This document shows, piece by piece, positions 1-9,714 of a DNA stretch of 64,000 bases; positions within the stretch are counted from its first letter, which is position 1; each line of letters starts with the position of its first letter. The notes under the pieces are model-generated. The model did not search any database. It was not told the origin of the DNA and saw nothing but the letters and a program-made list of their open reading frames with translations. Source of the DNA: Agrypnia vestita (taxonomy: Eukaryota; Arthropoda; Insecta; Trichoptera; Phryganeidae); NCBI GenBank assembly GCA_016648135.1, contig JADDOH010023145.1, forward strand, positions 310,001 to 374,000. The letters are read 5' to 3'. Position numbers and translations under genes: made by a program.

Positions 1-35
1 CATAAATCGCAAGAGATTAACCCAATATACAGAAA

Positions 36-405
36 AAAGTTCCGGCGAAAGATAGCAGCTGTGACGTTCCATATTTTCCGAATACGGGAAGTGATGTATT
101 GTTCCTGGACTAGTACACGGTATGAAGCGTACGTCTTACACCTTTTCGCGTATCTGTCGCCCTGGTATCCCGCGTATATAATGGTTTTCTTTTTTTGGAT
201 CGCTTTACTTACTTACTAATAATTAAACAAAAACTTGTGATTCCATAAATAAACATGTTCAGTCAATAAGATTTTATTTGCCTTGGTAAATGTTTAACAT
301 TTATTAATTTATCTTTAAACAAAGTCATTAGCTAGCCCGTGGGATACGTCCTTAGTTTTAATTGTTTTGGGATGTCTTCGTAAACAATAAAACAACTTGG
401 ATAAT
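36..405 (-). repeat. Dispersed repeat, copy 1 (inverted partner at 10.6-10.9 kb)
   Basis: The reverse complement of this block matches 10.59-10.91 kb in two well-conserved stretches: about 36-175 (shared words such as ACCAGGGCGACAGA and TTCGGAAAATATGGAA) and about 335-405 (AACAATTAAAACTA, TTTTATTGT). The DNA between these stretches differs. No coding potential is visible. I cannot name the family; it could be an LTR or non-autonomous element end. Confidence 0.65.
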
Positions 406-824
406 ATTTCGCCCAGAACATTGAATAATCAAAATATTAATTACACACGTAATCTTGACAACTGTCAACAAAGTTTTAATTACTTTGGTAAATGTTTGAA
501 ATTTATTTATATCTTTAAATAAAGAATATCTTTTTCAGAAGTTCCTTTAATAAAATTTGCCTTAGAAAATTGCATAACATTTTAACTCTTACTTTACCTT
601 GTGCTTTATTTTCAACTTTATCGGTGTCGGGATTGATATGTGCTCCTCCAAAATATTTTTACCTCCCACATGTTCCAGCGCACTGCCATCCGAATAATGA
701 ACCCGAATTTCTTGACAAATTACGGTATAGGATATAATTCTAATTTATTTTTAGTATATAATGCATTGATTTATATTTTTTATAAACTAGTATTATGTAT
801 AATGCTCTTACATTTTAAAACAAC
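280..824. other. AT-rich interval with an imperfect direct repeat
   Basis: A roughly 40-bp block around 283-325 (TTGGTAAATGTTTRA followed by TTTATCTTTAAA) recurs at about 484-525. Otherwise this is AT-rich DNA with no recognisable gene. The 74-codon open frame at 640-864 has low-complexity composition and no motif. Confidence 0.45.
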
Positions 825-875
825 TATTTTCAAGCGTTCCTTCCCTTCCATGCGGGAGACCTGAGTTTGGTTTAG
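825..875 (+). repeat. tRNA-Asp-like SINE head, degraded
   Basis: The words CATGCGGGAGACC and GAGTTTGGTTTAG correspond to the anticodon-loop/variable region and the B box of the better preserved tRNA-Asp-like copy at 4.2 kb. The A-box side is decayed. DNA after the head is weakly similar to that following the 4.2-kb copy, which suggests a SINE family and not two independent tRNA pseudogenes. Confidence 0.4.
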
Positions 876-925
876 AATTTATTTTAATGAATATATGTAT
901 ATGAATTTGTTTAAAAACTAGAAAA

Positions 926-1239
926 CATATTATAGGCAGGAAAGATACATGCGTCTAAGATATTTGACCCATTTTTTTACGTTAAAAAATCTGGGATATT
1001 TGTGCACGTGTATGCGTATAAAAATTAATCAGCGAGGTAAAATGTTTACACATTAAAAATATGAGTTTTTGGTAATATTACTAGTGAAAAAAATCATATT
1101 TTTAATGTGTAAGCATTTTAGCTAGTTGATGAATTTTTGTACGCACACACAGTATCTCGAATATTGCACATTTTTAAAGTAAAATAAATGCATCAAATGT
1201 CTCAGAATCCTGTATCAATCTTTCCTGCATTATAATATG
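926..1239. mobile_element. Foldback (long inverted repeat) element
   Basis: The arms 926-1064 and 1094-1239 are inverted copies of each other. The outer part shares GGCAGGAAAGAT. The inner 26 bp (1039-1064 against 1094-1119) are almost perfectly complementary, with TTACACATTAAAAATATGA at the core. A spacer of about 29 bp separates the arms. This is a MITE-like structure without coding capacity. No target duplication could be fixed. Confidence 0.65.
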
Positions 1240-1344
1240 TGCATGTATTATATATTGAAACGGCTGAAAGAAAAAATGACATTTGAGACACATTTGCATT
1301 ATGTATTTTCGGAACAAGAGATCATTGTATATTTGATTAATATT

Positions 1345-1604
1345 ATAAATATAATAATTTCGCCGTCTGTCTGTCGGTCCGTAAATTTTTAACTTAATAA
1401 AACATTCGATAATTAGAGAGAGACACCAACACTACGCAAAGGTCGAAATTATACGGTCTTGACATTTTTATATTATTTCATTATATTTAGTTCAGTAATA
1501 ACAGTTAATTTTAAAAAAATAAACAAATGGTTTTATATTCATCAATTTTCAGCCTCAAAATTCTGCAACTATTGACCCGTCATTTTTCACGGAAGTACGG
1601 CTGG
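1345..1604 (+). mobile_element. Helitron-like 3' fragment
   Basis: It carries GTCTGTCTGTCGGTCCGTAA near 1365, then AGCCTCAAAAT, then a small stem-loop (CCGT-CATTTTTC-ACGG, 1577-1592) followed 12 nt later by CTGG. The same order of words is seen on the minus strand at 41.64-41.89 and 45.84-45.97 kb, where the terminal tetranucleotide is CTAG. A 3' hairpin followed by CTRR is the hallmark of Helitron ends. Assignment is by structure only. Confidence 0.5.
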
Positions 1605-1605
1605 G

Positions 1606-2287
1606 TTTATAAATTGTAAACGTTTAAAAAATCTCATTACCCTCAAGACACTTTATTTCTCATAAGTTCGTAGTATTTTAGAATATGCATCTCAGGTGTG
1701 GAATCCAGAATCCATCTAAGATACCTAGACCTCCATTCATTTAGATCTCATTTAAGCAATGAAGACTCTGCGAAGTTTTTTAACATGCAGACTCTAACTC
1801 GTCGAAGAAACATAGCTGACGCGGTGATGTTATTCAAAATAACACACAATCTAGTTGATAGTCCGAAACTTCTTCAACGAATATCTTACCACATCCCAAC
1901 TCGCAATAACAAACCTACCTCGCAATAAAACACCTACTTTTCATCTCCCCTTTTGTAAGACCAACTCAAAACAAAACTCCTTTATGTACAGATCCACAAA
2001 TTCATTTAACACAAACAATCACCACATTGACATTTTCAACTCAACGATAAGAAACATAAAACAAACAATATCTAACCAACCGCACCCAAACTAATTCGTA
2101 CAATATATCTTCCCTTCTACTCCCGTCCCACATTCCCCTCCACCCTCTTCACTCGCAGTTAAATTAAATTACTATATCCAGTGGAAAATTTGTAATTGGC
2201 ATTACTTTAAAACCATTATTTTATATTTGTTAAGATGTTGATTCGCTGTAAATTTTCCCCAAAATAAAATAAATAAATAAATAATAT
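1606..2287 (+). pseudogene. CR1/Jockey-like LINE, 3' end with C-terminal RT region
   Basis: This is the 3' end of a non-LTR retrotransposon, which copies itself by target-primed reverse transcription. From 1618 one frame reads KRLKNLITLKTLYFS, a stop, then RSILEYASQVWNPES, the typical thumb/C-terminal segment of these reverse transcriptases. After a small deletion it continues with LRYLDLHSFR, LTRRRNIADAVMLFKITHN and, in another frame, SFMYRSTNSFNTN (to about 2094). A 3' UTR follows and ends in a TAAATAAATAAATAA-type tail (about 2262-2285), as expected for CR1-like elements. The 5' side is truncated right after the Helitron-like end. It is a dead copy with frameshifts and stops. The homologous region at 54.0-54.3 kb supports the family call; clade placement is tentative. 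Confidence 0.75.
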
Positions 2288-2806
2288 TACGTGTGTTTCA
2301 TCTGTGAACCTATTTTGAACTGTTAATTACTTAAACAAATTCTCGATAATCGAGTCGAACGTCAAACGCTATTTTCCGTGGCACGTGTAGATAATTTTTA
2401 AATCAACAATTCAAAACGGGCCGATTATTTATTCAAACTTAATAAATTAACAAAAAGCAACGTTTACGAGTTTTCTTCCTGTTTTTTTCCGCACGCCGGC
2501 GATAAACAAATTTTCACAGGCAATTTACCCGGCCCAGCGGCGAACGTGGCGCTTTGTTTTTGTATTTATGTACGCGTAACGCGTACCCAAAATTAATAAT
2601 GTCTTTCGAAGCGCGAAAAAAATAACCTACGCACGTTTAAGAATCGGGCTCGGGCGCGAATTACACCGATTTCGCCCGTGATCTCTAAAATCGTGTTTAT
2701 TCGATTCGCGTCCGTTTCATCTCTCATCGGATGCTCTATGATATTCCGCCATCTTGTCGTGTTTATAACAAACTCCCGCCAACGCGGTGAGCGGTGACGC
2801 GTTAAT
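2288..2806. other. Unassigned intergenic DNA
   Basis: No gene or recognised repeat. GC content rises around 2500-2790, with the palindrome GTACGCGTAACGCGTAC near 2570. No open frame is convincing. Confidence 0.4.
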
Positions 2807-2810
2807 TTAA

Positions 2811-3573
2811 CCTTTAACTATGGAAGTCACGTTTGTACACTTCCATGGATGTGGGATCTCAGAGACCTCTGTTACGACTAAAATTCAGAGGAAATTTTAT
2901 GAATTTGTTTGTAATTTCAATAAGACGGTTTTAGTGAAACAAAATTAATACACATGTAAATGAAGATCAGTAGGTACCTACTAATCTTCATTTAATTTGA
3001 ATTGGTAAAATAGAACATTTAAATTTGCGTGTAAATTCTTTCACAAACAAACAACTGATAATCGACCTATTGTGAACATTATGTAATAATATACCGGAGA
3101 ATAATATTTAATAATTGATAAAGTGTCTAATATAAAATAATAGCTTTAAATGTTGTTTCTCTTTTCAGGTATGATGTGTACTTTTATTATTTTTAAATTT
3201 TAATATGAAAATTTTAAAATGATGTTCTTTTGTTAATAAAATATATACTCTTTTCAGAGCAACGCAAAACAGCTTTTATTTGAAAAAAAAAAAAATATTT
3301 GGGAAACAATATTATACTCATATAATCAACTTTTATTAAATCAGACTTATTTTTAAAAAAATATTAAAAATAAGGTACTTTTTAGTCTTTGGCGACATGA
3401 AATTACTTCTACGAACATAATATATGTATTATGCGTCTTTATATTTCTTTCATAAAATACTCTTTTTATGAAAAGCGAAAGCAAATAAAAAATAAACTTT
3501 CCATTAACTTAAATGCAAATTCTGACATGAGGTAAAAATGGGGCCTCCGAGACCACACGTCCACAGTTAAAGG
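2811..3573. mobile_element. piggyBac-like non-autonomous element, 763 bp
   Basis: The element is bounded by TTAA on both sides (2807-2810 and 3574-3577), the target piggyBac transposases use and duplicate. The terminal inverted repeats are CCTTTAACTATGGAAGTC on the left and, read inward, CCTTTAACTGTGGACGTG on the right. Subterminal words such as ATCTCAGAGACCTC and CTTTGGCGACATGA recur in the same order in the shorter copy at 26.08-26.41 kb. Relative to that copy there are about 430 extra internal bases. A near-perfect hairpin sits at about 2955-2992 (core AGTAGGTACCTACT). It has no transposase frame, so it would depend on an enzyme encoded elsewhere. Confidence 0.75.
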
Positions 3574-3907
3574 TTAAAAACGATACACGCTAGTGCAGTG
3601 TGACCAGAATAAGAATTAATCCACATTTAAACAGAAATAATTCAGTGTTTGTTTGGCGCTTGGCTTCTATTGTTATCTAAATAGCAACACTCAGTTCTTA
3701 AAGCGTCAAGTAGTCATAATATCGTCAAACATAACCTAATTGTCGTTTTATGGCGATTGCTTTTGAATCAGTTTTAATATAGAATTTTCTTTTTGGACCC
3801 CCAGATAAAATTTTTAAGAAGGCGTTAAGTAATAGTTTTGAAAATTTTGTTACATTTTTTAAATTCTCTTTTTTTCTAGTAATTACTGGAATCAAAATTA
3901 GGCACCT

Positions 3908-3973
3908 CCAAAATCCTTTGGATTTTGGCGCCCAGCCTGCTAAGCGAGAGCTCTACCATTTCAACTACTCTCC
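3908..3973 (-). repeat. tRNA-Ala(AGC)-like 5' half
   Basis: On the minus strand, 3973 down to 3927 reads as the first part of a tRNA-Ala: A-box AGTTGAAATGGTAGAGC, then CTCGCTTAGCA with an AGC anticodon. The T arm is missing; the sequence runs instead into a perfect 9-bp-arm palindrome (CCAAAATCC-TTT-GGATTTTGG, 3908-3928). It is probably a tRNA pseudogene fragment or a SINE head and cannot be a functional tRNA. Confidence 0.5.
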
Positions 3974-4198
3974 TAGTACACTATGGTGTCAAATTTATCA
4001 TTTAAAAACATTTTTGTTAGATTTTTATGTACTTATTTATTTTCTGATATACATTTATTCCTAATATCAAATTCTTAATATCAAATTGTAATATTAATAT
4101 TAAATTAAATTTAAAAAAATATCATCCCTAGGAAATTTCGTAAAAGGCCAGTATAAATATAGATATTTATAAACGTCTGTTTTCACGTTTAATTTTTA

Positions 4199-4400
4199 TC
4201 CTCACAAAGTGCAGTGTTTAAATTCCTCGCCTGTCATGCGGGAGACCGGGATTTGGTTCAAAGCCGGGGAGATTATAATATTAACTGAATTTATGAATAT
4301 TTTTTCAGAACCAGAAAATGTCAGAGATTCAGCGCCTCTAAATCTTTAAAATAATAAAAATATTTTAGAGGCGGTACATACGAGTGTTTTCATGACAAAT
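4199..4400 (+). repeat. tRNA-Asp-like SINE (head 4199-4271)
   Basis: The 73 bases 4199-4271 align along the whole length of tRNA-Asp: TCCTC start, AGTG in the D arm, CGCCTGTCATGCGGGAGACC with a GTC anticodon, and a decayed B box ending GCCGGGGAG, complementary to the start. Several substitutions (GGATTTGGTTCAAAG in place of a canonical T arm) argue against function. The following roughly 100 bp resemble the DNA after the 825-875 head, so I read it as a SINE derived from tRNA-Asp. Confidence 0.6.
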
Positions 4401-5004
4401 TTTACTGGCGTACCCGTTGAATAAAACACAAACTAAGTTAAAATTTATCACATAGATATAAGCGTAGGTAATTAAATAAAAATGTCCCACGACCCGGCCG
4501 TAAAAATTTCCAAGCCGGCCCTGGATTCTGCATACATTAATCAACTTTAGTGTATCGAATCCATCATTTCGCTGAAATGCCCACTTGTTTTATAGATTAT
4601 CCAAAAGGAACAGTTAAAGCATAGAATATGTTATGCGACAGTAACGAATGATGCTAAACGCCCACTGCCAGCGAGAACGCGAGAGGGGTAGCACGCCACT
4701 GTTTTCACCACGGGCAGCTCGTGATCTGTAGAGTGATTTTTAGTTTTCAAACATGACAATGTCAGATAGTCAGATTAATCAACGGCATTTTTTCAAAAGC
4801 GAGCATATCGTTCGATAAACTATAGAAATCACACAATTGTCATATTATTCATTAACAATATATGACCCTTGCAGTTTTTCATAATCTGTCTGATCTAAGC
4901 ATGGAGAATGTGATTAAAAAAGGTCGCTTAACAGCCGTCGAATAAGAATGTAAATATATATAAGGCGAGAGTCAATGGGACCAGAAATGGAGGAGTCGGT
5001 AGAT
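4401..5004. other. Unassigned intergenic DNA
   Basis: No gene or family recognised. A short GC-richer patch lies at about 4655-4725. Nothing else stands out. Confidence 0.4.
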
Positions 5005-5052
5005 GAACTTGAAGATGGACCTATTAGAAGCCTCAACAAAAGAAGAGCCGGT
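5005..5052 (+). pseudogene. RTE-like LINE scrap
   Basis: A 15-codon piece reads LEDGPIRSLNKRRAG, matching ILEDGPVRSLNNRRAC near residues 145-159 of the open frame at 32.4-32.9 kb. It is cut off on the right by the inverted-repeat element starting near 5097. It is far too short to function. Confidence 0.55.
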
Positions 5053-5096
5053 CCATCCTCTTTGTCCGTCTCCACGAAAAAACTGCGTAATACTGT

Positions 5097-5470
5097 CAAA
5101 GTGAGCATATTTCACAATTTTTTCTCATATCTTCTCTTGCGCCTTTTATCACATTTTTGTATGGAAAGATATCATATTAAAATTTATTTATCAGATTCCA
5201 TACATAATAAATACGGATATACATCTCACGAGGCCATTCAGTCATAAAAGGTTCACAAAATGGAGCAATTTTCTTTATTTTTAAAACACCGTAGGTTAGG
5301 TTATTTATTAAAAGATTAAATATTAAGTTTATGTTATTTTAGTAAGATATCCGTATTTAAAATGTATGAAACCTGATGAATAAATTATAATACGATATCT
5401 TTTCATACAAAAATGTGATGAAAAACGCAAGAGAAGACATGAGAAAAAATAGTGAAATTTGCTAACTTTG
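5097..5470. mobile_element. Inverted-repeat element, 124-bp arms
   Basis: The arms 5097-5220 and 5347-5470 are inverted copies with roughly 85% identity (shared words CATACAAAAATGTGAT, CGCAAGAGAAGA and GATATCTTTYCATAC on the right arm). They flank a 126-bp spacer. A third, single-arm copy is at 46.38-46.53 kb. Open frames inside (4975-5247, 5329-5535) look alike only because the arms are duplicates. Confidence 0.7.
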
Positions 5471-5542
5471 CAAGACGATCGCCTTAATAATCTAACAGTA
5501 CTAAACCGTATCTGCTCAAATATAAATATACCCAACTAGATG

Positions 5543-5670
5543 TAATTAATAGGAATATTCTTTGTTTTCACCAATATTTTATTGAAAATACCAACATGAA
5601 AAAAAAATTCTAAACATGTTGATATTTTCAACAAATTAGTGGTGAAAACAAAGAACATTCTTATTAATTA
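5543..5670. mobile_element. Hairpin MITE, 56-bp arms
   Basis: The arms 5543-5598 (TAATTAATAGGAATATTC at the tip) and 5615-5670 are inverted copies with few mismatches; the inner parts both contain TTGTTTTCACCA in opposite sense. The spacer is 16 bp. It is non-coding. TTAAT-rich ends make a target duplication impossible to define. Confidence 0.7.
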
Positions 5671-5879
5671 AATATATTAATAATTTCGTCACAAAGTCAT
5701 TAAGCTTCAATATCTATATATTATGTAGGTATGTTCTAAGAACATATTTATTTTCAGGCGTATTCTTGTACCTATATAAATATGTTAAAATAATTCGTAA
5801 GAATTTCATGTACTGCTTATTTCTCCACTTTAAAAAATATAGAGTTATCATTACCAGATGCGAAATATTATACATATTT

Positions 5880-6125
5880 TTCATGAGGTTCATGAGAAAA
5901 GACTACAGATGTCTCTAGCATAGTCTATTTAAATAAACGAAAGATTCTCAGATTTGAACACTTATAGAACATTCAAAATTTGATTATGTGTGGAGTGATC
6001 ACTTAAGCCAGCTCATACAGTATTGTAAGCCCTGGGCCATCATATTAAAAGACTTCCACAAACGTTTCTCATATCCATAGTTTCGTCTTTGTGAAACTAT
6101 AATTTACCTTAATTGGAGAAGCTTG
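5880..6125 (-). mobile_element. MITE-like family M1, minus copy
   Basis: The minus strand reads through GCCCAGGGCTTACA, GAGCTGGCTTAAGTGATCA and ACATAATCAAATTTTGAA, the same order as in the plus-strand copies at 6.53-6.70 and 8.87-9.06 kb. A further copy is at 25.56-25.72 kb. It is non-coding. Confidence 0.6.
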
Positions 6126-6526
6126 CTTAGGCGAACATGGTATTTGAAATTGTAATTACTTTAAATTATTTAATGTGTTCGATAACTATTATACTTACTA
6201 TACAAATTACTTAGTTTCGGGGCACAATTACGTGTTTTATTCTATTTTACACGGTTGTGTTGCCCAGTTAAACTAGAAAATGCCTAGGAAATTCGTTGAT
6301 TATACCCTCTTTATATGCACCCTTACGAATTCTGCCTTTTCACGCATAGTAGTTATACTTTATATTAACTTCCTGCGGAGAAAATTGTGTAGTTAAGTGT
6401 ACACATTATGTAATAACAGCATTTACGGATTGCGATCGCGGCTGTTGCCTTTGAGCAATTTATACAAAATTTGTTACGAGGGCACATAAACTTTATAAAC
6501 GAGCGTTCAACAGTTACTTAGTTTTT

Positions 6527-7180
6527 TAAGATAAATTATAAAAGTCTCGCAGAGACGAAGCTATTCATAGGTTATAACCTATAAGTTATACAGGTTATAA
6601 CCTATGACCTGTATAAGCTGGCTTAAGAGATCATTTTGCGCAATTCAACTTTCACCAATTACACAGAAAGAATATCCACACATCATCAAATTTTGAAAAT
6701 TGCATACATTGAAGTATTATAATATAGACACGCTATTCCCATACTACCCGGCTTTCATATGTAGCAAATTTTTCATTGAAAGAGACAAAAAATCACGGCA
6801 CACAAACACTCTGCGTGTATATAGAAAAATCAGGTAATTTGAAGTCACGGTGACTAAAATAACATGCTCATTCTTACAATAGTGTACGATACTCTGTTCC
6901 TTTCTCCGCGTAGCCTCGCGCCTGATCATAGCGAAGGTCCGCTCGATAACGGATGCAAGTAAGGCAATTACATTACTTTTAAGTTGCCAAGATTTCACGC
7001 TTGTAACGTATCTACACTTTATTATATCATTGGTTGCATATATGTTATTTATCTGTCATTTTGAATGTTTTTCTATAACTTTTGCGATAGGACATTGTTG
7101 TTTAAATATCTTCGACTTATAAATTAGACAGGAATATACCTGAAAAGTATTGTGGACCAGCTCTGTTACACCCAATACAC
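6527..7180 (+). repeat. Tandem duplication, unit A (left part)
   Basis: It starts TTAAGATAAATTATAAAAG and includes the M1 motif (GCTGGCTTAAGAGATCATTT). It continues with TTCTATAACTTTTGCGATAG and ends at the hAT insertion. The unit resumes after the hAT element at 8825-8866. Unit B (8867-9266) has the same parts but lacks about 330 bp present here at about 6700-7040. Two ATAGGTTATAACCTAT palindromes lie at 6567-6608. An 84-codon minus-strand frame at 6744-6998 falls inside the A-specific part and is unrecognised. Confidence 0.7.
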
Positions 7181-7429
7181 TAGTGATGGGCCGAGTTGTA
7201 TTTTTTCTAACTCGAGTATATCGAGTTGAAATGTTAGCTGACTCGAGTCGCAACTCGAGTTGACTCGGTGCCAGATCGGTACCTACGAAGTACGAACATC
7301 ATACGTACGGGTACGTCTTACGTATACTCAACTCGATGTCGCAAACTCATTAGTCAATCATCTCCAGTCAAACAAACTTTTAGAAAAATAATATAAATAA
7401 GGATAAATACTAGATTTACGTATAAATAA

Positions 7430-7545
7430 AGAGATAAGTACTCAACAAGATGTTTTTTCTTCAAGTGATTTACTAATGTGGAGATGTTACCTATGTCTTT
7501 ATAATTTACAGGCACATAATTTGCATTTGACTCTGTTGTCATTAT
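7430..7545 (-). pseudogene. hAT transposase BED zinc-finger remnant
   Basis: On the minus strand one frame gives VKCKLCACKL (CxxC pair) and, after a +/-1 shift and stop, the adjacent frame gives KDIGNISTLVNHLKKKHLVEY, with the HxxxxxH-type end of a BED finger (NISTLVNHLKKKH). BED fingers sit at the N terminus of hAT/ZBED transposases and bind the element ends. Only about 250 bp separate this from the left terminus, so the downstream RNaseH-like catalytic domain must be deleted. The frameshift makes it a pseudogene. It fits the hAT call made independently from the termini. Confidence 0.65.
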
Positions 7546-8119
7546 TATTTTTGGAAAAAAACTCCCATGCGACGCTCTTATTTTATTATTTTCACGCGGA
7601 ATATTTATTGCAAATACTAATCACTAATACCCATTACTACAATCGCGGAAAATTAAACGCGGGTAATTAATAATTACGCAAATAACATATAGCGGTCACG
7701 GTCCCTGAGCCGGGTCGAGCGACGCGCGGCGTTTGCAAACTGAAATCGTTCGAAAGCGCGAGTCAACCCGAGTAGTATTGTTCGAAAACCGAGTTGAATT
7801 AAACCGATTTGCGATAAACCGAGTTAACTCGGTCTTCGAACGACGTCATGCCACTTCGGCCAATCGAGCCGCCGTTCGGTCAGCCTCGGCTCTACTCGGG
7901 ACTCGAGTCACTCGGGACGTCTCGTGTTGGCTCGGTCAGCCTCGGTTTGGTTCGGCAACCCAAGCTCGCTCGTACGAACGATATCACTCAGTCACGAACC
8001 TTTGTTAAAGTTTTACGACTTTTACGTTACGTCTTATAATTTTCTAGTGATATTGACCGCGTAATTTGCGTAATTATTAATTGGTATTTGATTTTCCGCG
8101 AATATAATTTGCAGTCAAT

Positions 8120-8410
8120 ATGAATAATAATAATTTAGTTTTCAGATTTTGATACATTTGTTTTGTTTAATTATTATTTATTAAAACGCTTTTCGTAAAT
8201 GTGATTGATTCATAGTTCCTATTTGATGAAAATACAAATAATAATATTTTAGTTGTAGATTTTGAATTTTGATACATTTCTTCGGTTTAATTATTCTTTA
8301 TTTAAACGCTTTTCGTAAATTTCAAATACCTAATTCAAAGTTCCTATTTGATGTAATAATAATTTAATTGTAAATTTTGATATAAATTATTCTGTTTAAT
8401 TATTATTTAT
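8120..8410. repeat. Three-copy imperfect direct repeat inside the hAT element
   Basis: A block of about 110-122 bp recurs, with TTTTGATACATTT at about 8146 and 8268 and a variant at 8377, each followed by TTTAATTATT and ACGCTTTTCGTAAAT (the last copy is truncated). Confidence 0.6.
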
Positions 8411-8866
8411 TAAAATATTTGATTATATAATATTTACTTAAAGGGTTTGCTGGAAGGAAACTCATTTTTGGTGGAAGCTTGCTTTGTACAAGTAAAATTA
8501 GGTATATAATATTGTATGTTTCACTCTGTATATTTGCGACATACAGTCGAATATACAATACGTAGTACGTAGGACGTACCCGTATTATGACGGAACACTT
8601 CGTCTTCCGCCGCCAAAAGGCGAAGTGTTCCGACGATAGCCGAGCCGAGTCGAGCGGCCCGCGCGGACCGCGCCATCTGCGGTCGTTTCGTTCAAACATT
8701 CTCGCGTGGCTTGAGACAGCGAGCTGACTCGAGCTGCCGAAAATGCCACTCGAGTTGACTCGCTGGCAGTATAACTCGGTTTATTCGAGTAAATTAACTC
8801 GAGTCGCCCATCGCTACAATACACACCGATGTAAAATAAATAAATCCCCCTTTATGCGATCAAGTT

Positions 8867-9266
8867 TTCATCTTATTTATTTAAGATAAATTATGAAAGT
8901 CTCACAGAGACGAAGCTATTTATACGGGAAACATGAATGGAAACCTTTATAGAGTGGCCACAGGGCTTACGGCATGAATTAGCTGGCTTAAGAGATCATT
9001 TTTCGCAATTCAAAGTTCACCGATTCCACAGCAAGAACATCCACACATCATCAAATTTTGATCGTTACATATATGTTATATATCTGTCGTTTTAAATGTT
9101 TTTCTATAACTTTTGCGATAGGACATTTATTTTTGACTATATATTTTTGACTATATAATTTAGGCAGGAATATACCTGAAGAGTATTGTGGACTAGCTCC
9201 GTTACACCTAATATACACCGATGTAAAATAAATAAATCCCCCTTTACGCGATCAAGTTTTCATCTT
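8867..9266 (+). repeat. Tandem duplication, unit B
   Basis: Second copy of the 6.5-kb unit, without the hAT insert and without about 330 bp of the A-specific DNA. Both units end with ATCAAGTTTTCATCTT. It supplies the pre-insertion site for the hAT element. Confidence 0.7.
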
Positions 9267-9481
9267 CAATAATATTAATATGTCTCGCAGAGGTGTCGCA
9301 GAAATATTCCCTGTCTCGCTGTAGCTCTCGGAATAGATCCACCGCGGTCACCTCGGCTGGCGTGTATTATTTTTCACGCCATAGCCATTTATTATTTCAC
9401 ATAACCAACATAAATAATAAATTACTCCACGTGTGCGTAAGCGCCGAATTGGTATTATGCGGTGAGAAAAAAAGAGTCGTA

Positions 9482-9678
9482 TGTTTCAGACATAGAGTGT
9501 AAAATTATACAAAATTGAACTAAACCCATACTTAAGGCGAGGGGAAGTATGTCCCCTGCGTTTGTATTTAAGATACGAAATAGTGTAGATTAAAGAATTG
9601 CATTAAGTTTAATTCGTGTAAATCGCTAATTAATGTCCAGTGTTTTCATTCATTCCTCCACAGCCACGACACGTGACA
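9482..9678 (+). repeat. LTR-like direct repeat, copy 1 (deleted)
   Basis: It begins TGTTTCAGACAT and ends GCCACGACACGTGACA. It is the same sequence as 9715-10114 but lacks about 190 bp in the middle. The 3' terminus is shared with the minus-strand LTR at 50.58 kb (CCACGACACGTGACA), which places both in one LTR-retrotransposon group, probably Ty3/gypsy-like. Confidence 0.6.
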
Positions 9679-9714
9679 GAATCAAAAATATATAAATAAA
9701 ATTTCAATTTCGTA

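Larger units (their letters stand above)
7181..8816. mobile_element. hAT-superfamily transposon, 1,636 bp, internally deleted
   Basis: The element has TAGTGATGGGC / TAGCGATGGGC terminal inverted repeats and a perfect 8-bp duplication CAATACAC on each side (7173-7180, 8817-8824), the signature of hAT transposition. The sister unit at about 9203-9235 shows the uninterrupted site (TAATATACACCGATG), so the insertion boundaries are directly visible. Both ends are rich in CTCGAGT words, probable subterminal transposase-binding repeats. Inside are a minus-strand BED-finger remnant, an inner inverted pair (about 7648-7690 against 8057-8100, sharing TAATTAATAATTACGC) and a three-copy direct repeat at 8120-8410. 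The catalytic part of the transposase is absent. Confidence 0.85.

Noticed and set aside
4199..4271. Functional tRNA-Asp gene
   Set aside because: T arm and several stem positions are changed, and a second copy shares non-tRNA flanks, pointing to a SINE.
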